From: Thermoplasmata archaeon
GTDB lineage: Archaea > Thermoplasmatota > DTKX01 > GCA-020343715
Length of the DNA: 6,738 bases
NCBI GenBank assembly: GCA_020343715.1
Contig: CP070808.1
Coordinates: 1,206,874 to 1,213,611 of the forward strand
Reading direction: 5' to 3'
Numbering within the stretch: the stretch's first letter is position 1; each line of letters begins with the position of its first letter. The translations under genes and the position numbers were made by a program. The notes beneath the pieces are model-generated. The model saw only the letters and a program-made list of their open reading frames with translations, ran no database searches and was not told where the DNA came from. Of this stretch, positions 1-5,155 are shown piece after piece.

Positions 1-2088
1 TCCCGTCCCCACTGGAGAACCGTCCACGGACCAGCGGATGGTCAGGGAGCCCACGTCCTCGTCCTCCACGATGGCGGTCAGAGTGTAGGACGTGCCGAGG
101 AACAGCTCGATGTCGTCGAGGGGGAAATCGATGGACACTGTCGGGGGCTCGTTCGGCACCTCGACTGTCACGGTCCATTCCCTCGAGTCCTCTCCGATGC
201 CGTCGTCGACCACCACCACCAGTGAGCCTTCGCCCACGTCCCGCTCGCCGAATATCATCGGCAGCTCATCGCCTATGCCCACCGGGTCACCGTTCCACGT
301 CCATCGGATTGTGGGGTCGGCTGTATCGGCGTCCTCCACCTCCACCGTGAAGGTCAGCGAGTCGCCCACCATGGTCCACACGGGCGTGGGGGGTCCCGAT
401 GCCACGATGACCGGGGAGTCCATGATGGTCACCTCCCAAGACATGGTGGCCTGCGCGTTCCACTCGTCCTCGACCACCACGGCCACGGTTACCAACGACA
501 ATGGGATGTCCCCGGGGGCGAACGTGAACGACGGTCCGTCCACCCCGACAACGGGACCGGAGTTCACCGTCCACGTGTACTCCAGGTCCACCGAGTCCAT
601 GTCCTCGGCCTGGACCCAGAACTCGCCGGTCTCCACCTCGTGGACCTTCAACGGACCTCCGGAGGAGACGATGATGGGCGGGTCGTTGACCTCGCCCACC
701 AGGAGCTCGAAGGAGGTGTTCGCCTCCTCACCCCACGGGTCCCGGGCCGTGAGCACCACCGTGGCCCTGCCCGACCACTCGGGGTCGGGGACCAGGTCCA
801 CGTGGGAGCCGTTCATGAAGGCGCTCACCCCCTCGGACGCCTCTGCGGTCAGCGTCAGCACGTCGTCGTCCACGTCGAAGAAGGCCTCGGACACGTTATG
901 GGCATTGTAGAGGGTGTTGTCCTCCTCGGTGGCAACGTTGTGGGGCGTCCACACCACCTGGGGCGGGTCGTTTACCGGAGCGACCGTCACCCTGATGTCC
1001 CCCTTCGCCCGCTGACCGAAGGGGTCAGTGGCCTCGGCGAGCAGGTCCAGCTCACCGCTCCAGTTCGCCAGGGGCGTCAATGTACGGGACGGGCCGGTCC
1101 CCTCGATGGTGGCGTTGCCCCCGGATGCGCCTATCAACTCCAGTGTGAAGGTCAACGCGTCCCCGTCCGGGTCGGAGAAGTGGGGCGCCAGGTCGATCTC
1201 CAGGGGGACGTCCTCGTCGGTGGACAGCGTCACCGTTCCGTCAGGTCCAGTGGGCGGGCTGTTGGGAGGTGTGTACTCGGCATCGGTCCAGACCAGCACG
1301 TGGCCCTCGAAGGTCTTGACGTAGTTCAGGGCCCGGTCCGCGTAGTACCACTTTCGGTCCACGGCCCAGGTGTCGGTGGCGTTGGTCCGGGTCCCCACCT
1401 CGTGGATGGTGAAGGTGTCATAGGTGCCCGCGGGCACCGTCATCGGGGCCGGACCGGTGGCGGTGACGTTCAGGTCCCACAGCTCGGACGTGTTGTACCA
1501 GCTGTTGTCCTGGATGGGGACGAGGATGAAGAACTCGGTTGTGATGTTGATCGTCGATGACACGTTCCACTGTGTGGTTGGGATGGGGAACTCCAGCATC
1601 GGCATCGGCGGGTCGTACGTCGTGACGTTGTCGAACCCTCCTGTGAACTTCCCCTGGCCGAGGGGAAGGTCGCCGGTGAACGTGAGGTTGAAGGTCGAGT
1701 TGATCAATGCCATGTCCGAGGCCCTGATGTAGGTCCAGCCGCTGCCGATCGCGGTGGCCGTCACAGGGAAGGTGAGCCCGTAGGTCACGGTGCCCCATAG
1801 GGTGCCCCTCCGCTGCTCCCATACCTGGTACACCTTCTCCCCGCCCACGTCTATTACCTTGTAGAGGGTCCGGGTCCAGTTCTCCTTGATGCGGTTGACG
1901 TGGATGAAGTCCGCGATGTCGTAGGACACCTGGTTGTCCACCTCGTAGGACCACCCGAAGCCCTCCTCCCAGACGGGCAGGTGTCCCTCGTTCACCTCGG
2001 CCCCGGTGGGCATCATAGCGGGCCAGGTACTGACTGCCAGCATCAACGCGACGATGACAATCCTGGGTCCTCGGACGGGTCTCTTCAA
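1..2088 (-). CDS. Secreted multi-domain surface protein with cadherin-like/PKD-like repeats (3' end outside window)
   Basis: The open frame runs 696 codons without a stop and leaves the window, so the C-terminus and any anchor are unseen. The TTG start at 2088 is chosen because a GGAGAGGGG ribosome-binding site lies six bases before it and the product opens with a signal peptide: MKRPVRGPR, then a hydrophobic core (about residues 10-20), with likely cleavage after Ala24 or Ala30. Residues about 37-272 form a beta-rich domain I cannot name; it contains VPAGTYDTFTI (218-228) and WYYADRALNYVKT (247-259), a pattern seen in many secreted proteins. Beta-sandwich repeats follow: about 277-371 and 372-467 are cadherin-like, bordered by VNDPP motifs (372-376, 467-471) with acidic DPDGD (306-310) and DVDDD (405-409), possibly calcium-binding. 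About 472-558, 559-648 and 649 onward are PKD/Ig-like; the last is cut. There are no cysteines and many N-X-S/T sequons, fitting an exported, possibly glycosylated protein. A role in surface structure or adhesion is inference. Confidence 0.88.
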   Translation of the reverse strand, partial: MKRPVRGPRIVIVALMLAVSTWPAMMPTGAEVNEGHLPVWEEGFGWSYEVDNQVSYDIADFIHVNRIKENWTRTLYKVIDVGGEKVYQVWEQRRGTLWGTVTYGLTFPVTATAIGSGWTYIRASDMALINSTFNLTFTGDLPLGQGKFTGGFDNVTTYDPPMPMLEFPIPTTQWNVSSTINITTEFFILVPIQDNSWYNTSELWDLNVTATGPAPMTVPAGTYDTFTIHEVGTRTNATDTWAVDRKWYYADRALNYVKTFEGHVLVWTDAEYTPPNSPPTGPDGTVTLSTDEDVPLEIDLAPHFSDPDGDALTFTLELIGASGGNATIEGTGPSRTLTPLANWSGELDLLAEATDPFGQRAKGDIRVTVAPVNDPPQVVWTPHNVATEEDNTLYNAHNVSEAFFDVDDDVLTLTAEASEGVSAFMNGSHVDLVPDPEWSGRATVVLTARDPWGEEANTSFELLVGEVNDPPIIVSSGGPLKVHEVETGEFWVQAEDMDSVDLEYTWTVNSGPVVGVDGPSFTFAPGDIPLSLVTVAVVVEDEWNAQATMSWEVTIMDSPVIVASGPPTPVWTMVGDSLTFTVEVEDADTADPTIRWTWNGDPVGIGDELPMIFGERDVGEGSLVVVVDDGIGEDSREWTVTVEVPNEPPTVSIDFPLDDIELFLGTSYTLTAIVEDEDVGSLTIRWSVDGSPVGTG

Positions 2089-2094
2089 CGGGTT

Positions 2095-2103
2095 CCCCTC
2101 TCC
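2095..2103 (-). promoter_or_regulatory. Shine-Dalgarno site of the surface-protein gene
   Basis: On the minus strand this reads GGAGAGGGG, six bases before the TTG at 2088. It is the clearest ribosome-binding site in the window and decides the TTG start over the ATG at 2043, which would cut into the hydrophobic core of the signal peptide. If transcription starts about 31 bases after the first T of the TATA-like box, this site lies at the very 5' end of the message. Confidence 0.6.
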
Positions 2104-2125
2104 GGACGCTCCAATGGCCGGGGAC

Positions 2126-2140
2126 GATTAAAAAGGGTTC
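2126..2140 (-). promoter_or_regulatory. TATA/BRE promoter of the surface-protein gene
   Basis: The minus strand reads GAACCCTTTTTAATC. The AACC block fits a BRE position, and TTTTTAAT is a good archaeal TATA-like box. The predicted transcription start is near 2103, giving a leader of roughly 15 bases before the TTG. The same AACC-plus-T-run layout precedes the other three genes. Position and spacing are seen in the sequence; promoter activity is inferred. Confidence 0.55.
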
Positions 2141-2170
2141 GCAGACGTCTGGCACCGACACAACCCTTTT
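2131..2170. repeat. Inverted repeat formed by the two divergent promoter cores
   Basis: AAAAGGGTT at 2131-2139 is the exact reverse complement of AACCCTTTT at 2162-2170, with a 22-base spacer. The arms coincide with the BRE/TATA regions of the two divergent genes, so the symmetry is probably two copies of one promoter element facing opposite ways rather than an RNA hairpin. Confidence 0.6.
2142..2151. promoter_or_regulatory. Candidate operator palindrome CAGACGTCTG
   Basis: CAGACGTCTG is a perfect 10-bp palindrome in the gap between the two divergent TATA-like elements. It lies upstream of both BRE regions, about 40-55 bases before each predicted transcription start, a position where an activator or shared regulator could bind. 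I saw no second copy in the window. Its role is inferred from symmetry and position only. Confidence 0.35.
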
Positions 2171-2173
2171 GTG
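2160..2173 (+). promoter_or_regulatory. Putative promoter of the marker-11 gene
   Basis: ACAACCCTTTTGTG resembles the other promoters (AACC then a T run) but has a weaker TATA-like core. Counting about 31 bases from the first T (2167) puts the transcription start near 2197, close to the GTG at 2196. This suggests a leaderless or nearly leaderless message, and it makes a TTG start at 2169 unlikely because that codon would lie inside the box. Confidence 0.4.
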
Positions 2174-2195
2174 CCGGGGTCCCGTTTCACCTGCC

Positions 2196-3158
2196 GTGAC
2201 GGCTCCGGAAGGGGAATGGTTGACCCCAGAGCAGGTCCACGAGATGTACGGGGACCACTGGTGCCAGTGCTTCCTGACCCTGGTGGACGAGAGGGCGGGG
2301 ATGGTCCGCATCGTGGAGGAGTGCACCGTGAAGGGGACGGTGGACTGGGACTCCTGGAACCGCAGGCGGGCCGAAGGCATAGTCAGGGACGTGACGGTGG
2401 AGGGCACGACGTTGACCATGGACGCCGTCATCGGAGCCGAGGAGCCCAAGTTCGGCCCGGCCGCCTCCCAGCTGGGCGCCCAGGCACTGGCCTCCGTCGA
2501 GGTCAGGGGCAACGAGGTGCACACCCGATGGATGGGCCTGGCGGGGGCCGGCTACGCCCTGAAGGTCTGCCTTGCCCAGGCCCCCGGCGTGAAGCGAGCC
2601 CGCTTCGGGGGGACGGGAGGCACCGGCGGCGCCCACCTGGCCGAGGTGGAGGTGGTCACCCCGGTAATGATGAGGCTCCTGGTAGGCATCGACGACACCG
2701 ACACGAAGGAGGAGGGTGCCACCTGGGCCTTGGGCCTGCGTCTCGGCCGATCGATGCCCGTCGGAAGGTTCTTGGAGCACCGATTGGTCCAGCTCAACCC
2801 CATGGTCCCTGAGAAGACCACGAACTGTGTCGCCACCTGCCTGTCGTTGGCGGTAGCGCCCAACCAGATCGAGGAGGCCAAGGCCTTCGCCTTCGAGTTC
2901 GTGGAGGCCGAGTCGTTCTCGGACAACAGCTCGGTGGCATTCTTCGAGGGGCTACAGGTCCCCGACGAGGTCCAGCGCTTCGGACGCCGCGCCAAGGGGG
3001 AGTTCCTCGGATGGGAGGAGGCCGAGCGGATCGCCGGTGACACGGGCGTCGACCTGAGGACGGTGACGGGCCAGCGGGGCCACATCGGTGCCCTGGCGGC
3101 CATCGGTTGTTACGACATGGGGGTGGAGGCGGCGGCCCTCCCCTCGGACATCGAGTAG
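2196..3158 (+). CDS. Methanogenesis marker protein 11 (TiaS-related GIDDTD protein)
   Basis: This 320-residue protein matches the methanogenesis marker 11 family in length and motif order. It has LTPEQVHEMYGDHW near the start (residues 9-22), GLAGAG (114-119), GIDDTDTKEEGATW (164-177), EKTTNCVATC (206-215) and TGQRGHIGALAAIG (291-304). The GIDDTD, KTxxN and RGxIGALAAIG motifs recall the catalytic part of TiaS, the ATP-dependent tRNA-Ile2 agmatinylcytidine synthetase, so a nucleotide-dependent activity is plausible. The family is known mainly for tracking with methanogenesis; its reaction is not known to me. No signal peptide or membrane helix is seen, so it should be cytoplasmic. GTG 2196 is chosen because it sits at the predicted transcription start. 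TTG 2220, with GGAAGGGG five bases before it, would give MTPEQVHEMYG and is a real alternative. A TTG at 2169 would overlap the promoter. Cysteines at 23 and 25 (WCQC) and at 211 and 215 are notable. It is transcribed away from the surface-protein gene. Confidence 0.87.
   Translation: MTAPEGEWLTPEQVHEMYGDHWCQCFLTLVDERAGMVRIVEECTVKGTVDWDSWNRRRAEGIVRDVTVEGTTLTMDAVIGAEEPKFGPAASQLGAQALASVEVRGNEVHTRWMGLAGAGYALKVCLAQAPGVKRARFGGTGGTGGAHLAEVEVVTPVMMRLLVGIDDTDTKEEGATWALGLRLGRSMPVGRFLEHRLVQLNPMVPEKTTNCVATCLSLAVAPNQIEEAKAFAFEFVEAESFSDNSSVAFFEGLQVPDEVQRFGRRAKGEFLGWEEAERIAGDTGVDLRTVTGQRGHIGALAAIGCYDMGVEAAALPSDIE
2207..2214 (+). promoter_or_regulatory. Possible ribosome-binding site for an alternative TTG start
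   Basis: GGAAGGGG ends five bases before the in-frame TTG at 2220. If used, the marker-11 protein would be eight residues shorter and begin at the TPEQVHEMYG motif. It may equally be chance within a GC-rich coding start. Confidence 0.3.
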
Positions 3159-3173
3159 GTCAACGACCATAAC

Positions 3174-3190
3174 CAACAATGTTTTATGTC
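3174..3190 (+). promoter_or_regulatory. Putative promoter of the first membrane-protein gene
   Basis: CAACAATGTTTTATGTC lies in the 59-base gap after the marker-11 stop. The TTTTAT core starts at 3182, 36 bases before the GTG at 3218, predicting a leader of about five bases. No Shine-Dalgarno sequence is present before the GTG, which agrees with nearly leaderless translation. ATTAAAATC at 3201-3209 is also AT-rich but lies too close to the start to act as the TATA box. Confidence 0.45.
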
Positions 3191-3217
3191 GGTCCCGGCC
3201 ATTAAAATCCCGATATA

Positions 3218-5092
3218 GTGTTCGACTATGACGCTATAGTCACCAGGGTAGCTGGTCCTGAGGGGGGCCTCCGCTACCGACGTCTTGGTAAGATCATGGT
3301 AATCGGAGGATTCCTTTCCATCCTCTCGGTCATCGCCCTCCCCCTCTTCACGGTGTCGGGGGAGACCATAAACTACTGGGACCTGGTCGCCTCGCCCGAT
3401 GCCAGCCCGATGTACATCCCCAACTCCGAGGTATCGGGCATCGTCAATGGTGCCCTGGTCGGCTTCGGCCTGATGGTCCTAATGGGCCTTGCGTTCATCC
3501 TGGAGGGACGGGGCAGCATCAACCTCCGACAGTACATGCCATGGCACTCGGAGGTGAGGGCCACCGCCCTGTACTCCCTCGCCGCTGTCGTGGTCTTCGT
3601 AGGGGTCTTCAAGTCCGGCTCCCTAGTGGCGTTCGCCTTCGCAGAACCGATAACTGTGACGGACATCATCGTCGTCGAGCAGGTAACGGCCCCCGGCGGG
3701 GCGGTGGCCCTGGTCATAGGGATGCTGGTCCTCCTGGGGCTCCTGTTCATGGTGTACTACAACACGGTCCTCTCAGTGTACCGTGGAGGACCCCCCTTCG
3801 AGAACCGGAACCTCGCCCGCTTCGGCATGACCGTCGCGTTCCTGGGCCTGACGGGAGTCTTCATGCTCCATTCGATGAACGTAATGATCATCAACATCGA
3901 CTTCCACCCTCCGGCCGAGGACATCGACTACATCATCCCGTACACCTACGCCGACGTCCAGTACCTGGTCGACACGAATCAAGCCGAGGAGGGGATCCGT
4001 CACCTGGACACGAACCTGGCGATAATGGGCTGGAGCCTCCTGATCTGCGGGATACTCGGCCTAGGTGGCATGGTGGGCATCGCCGCCATGTCCCTGGGTA
4101 GCAAGACCCGGAGGGTTAACAGGACCGTCGCTTTGATTGCCCTCGCCAGCTTGTTCGCGGTCGTGGCATTGGGATCGTCTTGGAACGCGAGACGGCTGGT
4201 CACGGGCCTAGGCAGGGCCGGCATCTTCTATGGGGTGTTCCCCCAGGTCGCCACCCCCATCCTCGCGGGCGTCGTGATATCGGTCATCATCATCGTCGCG
4301 GTTGTCCTGTTCCTACGCGATATCACCATCGAGTTCGTCAAGGAAGCGATCTGGCCATCGAAGGAAGGGCTACCGGAAGCCGTCCAGGAGGGGGCACCCA
4401 AACCTGAGGTGCTGGACGTACCGACGACCACCGCGCCCACCCAGGGGGGACGGCCAATACCATGGAGGACGATTTCGGTGGTTGTCGTCGTCCTGGTCCT
4501 GCTCTCGGCCTTCATCGGTTACGCCTACGTACTCGGACCAGGGGAGGGGGACGGGGGCGGGGACGACCCACTGGACATCACCACCCTCGACCAGTACCTG
4601 GAGACCGTCACGCTGGACCTATACTTCGACGAGGGCCAGGTGCGGGCTGTGGACGTGATGGCCGAGGTGGTCCGGCAGGATATGGACGCATCGTGCATAT
4701 TCCTGTACAGTGTGGAGGTCACAGTCACGTGGACCGACGAGCCCGACGAGCGCAGGGTGGTGGCCCAGTGGGAGAACCAGCCTGACACCTTCTCGGTGGA
4801 CCTCCAGGACGAGATGGGGATGGTGTACGAGACGGGCAGCTCCTCCAACGGGCACGGCATGACGGGAATGGTGACCCTCAACTGGGCCATGGAGACGACC
4901 ATCCTCGGGTACGGCAACACGAGCATGGTGGACCTGGCCGATGAGGAGGTGGAGTGGGATGACCCCCTTACCCTGTGGGTCACCCTCGAGGACGCCGGGG
5001 ACCAGACCCACCTGGTCCGACCGGACCGGGTCGACGGTGGGAACGACTGCCGTATCAGCGTGGTCGTGGAGGGTTATGTGTTCAGGGCATGA
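3218..5092 (+). CDS. Nine-helix membrane protein with C-terminal extracytoplasmic domain, copy 1
   Basis: I do not recognise a named family for this 624-residue protein. The GTG start is supported by alignment with the downstream paralogue, whose start falls one residue away. The N-terminus (VAGPEGGLRYRRLG, 11-24) is short, basic and likely cytoplasmic. Predicted helices lie near 26-46, 74-95, 115-133, 161-183, 205-226, 267-291, 303-320 and 343-366. A cytoplasmic linker rich in Pro, Glu and Thr follows (about 367-416), then a ninth helix (418-437), a Gly/Asp tether (440-451) and a domain of about 170 residues. Basic loops alternate with acidic ones, placing the N-terminus inside and the C-terminal domain outside. 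The cytoplasmic loops hold the most conserved segments, LEGRGSINLRQYMPWHSEVR (95-114) and YYNTVLSVYRGG (180-191). The outer domain has exactly two cysteines (493, 611), which could form a disulfide. No catalytic or transporter motif is visible. A role in sensing, anchoring or envelope assembly is possible but not shown. Confidence 0.9.
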   Translation: MFDYDAIVTRVAGPEGGLRYRRLGKIMVIGGFLSILSVIALPLFTVSGETINYWDLVASPDASPMYIPNSEVSGIVNGALVGFGLMVLMGLAFILEGRGSINLRQYMPWHSEVRATALYSLAAVVVFVGVFKSGSLVAFAFAEPITVTDIIVVEQVTAPGGAVALVIGMLVLLGLLFMVYYNTVLSVYRGGPPFENRNLARFGMTVAFLGLTGVFMLHSMNVMIINIDFHPPAEDIDYIIPYTYADVQYLVDTNQAEEGIRHLDTNLAIMGWSLLICGILGLGGMVGIAAMSLGSKTRRVNRTVALIALASLFAVVALGSSWNARRLVTGLGRAGIFYGVFPQVATPILAGVVISVIIIVAVVLFLRDITIEFVKEAIWPSKEGLPEAVQEGAPKPEVLDVPTTTAPTQGGRPIPWRTISVVVVVLVLLSAFIGYAYVLGPGEGDGGGDDPLDITTLDQYLETVTLDLYFDEGQVRAVDVMAEVVRQDMDASCIFLYSVEVTVTWTDEPDERRVVAQWENQPDTFSVDLQDEMGMVYETGSSSNGHGMTGMVTLNWAMETTILGYGNTSMVDLADEEVEWDDPLTLWVTLEDAGDQTHLVRPDRVDGGNDCRISVVVEGYVFRA

Positions 5093-5109
5093 GCCCCCGC
5101 CTTCACCGA

Positions 5110-5122
5110 CAACCTTTTTATC
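5110..5122 (+). promoter_or_regulatory. Putative promoter of the second membrane-protein gene
   Basis: CAACCTTTTTATC combines the AACC block with a good TTTTTAT box and starts 18 bases after the stop of the preceding gene. The first T is 41 bases before the ATG at 5156, predicting a leader of about ten bases. The T run could also help end the upstream transcript, since archaeal RNA polymerase terminates at oligo-T tracts. This suggests the two paralogues can be transcribed separately. Confidence 0.5.
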
Positions 5123-5155
5123 AGCATCAGGGCCATTCCAGGCAGGGGCGCCCTT

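Noticed and set aside
92..910. Plus-strand open frame encoding a Ser/Thr-rich, mucin-like protein
   Set aside because: It is antisense to the surface-protein gene, whose frame has a signal peptide and recognisable repeats. The Ser/Thr richness is the mirror of GC-biased codons, and there is no promoter or ribosome-binding site.
640..1560. 306-codon plus-strand open frame
   Set aside because: Rich in Gly, Val, His and Arg with no domain or start signal; a typical shadow frame opposite a real GC-rich gene.
2169..2195. N-terminal extension of the marker-11 protein from a TTG at 2169
   Set aside because: The codon lies inside the predicted TATA-like element, the extra residues match nothing known in the family, and no ribosome-binding site precedes it.
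1418..2524. 368-codon minus-strand open frame across the intergenic region
   Set aside because: It crosses both divergent promoters and overlaps two better-supported genes in another frame; the composition is low complexity and nothing is recognisable.
3181..3209. Possible intrinsic terminator between the marker-11 and first membrane genes
   Set aside because: There is no stable stem before the short T run; the T run is better explained as a TATA-like box, though some termination there cannot be excluded.
5146..5153. GGGCGCCC palindrome just before the second membrane gene
   Set aside because: An 8-bp GC palindrome is expected often by chance at this base composition, and it has no partner or symmetric context.
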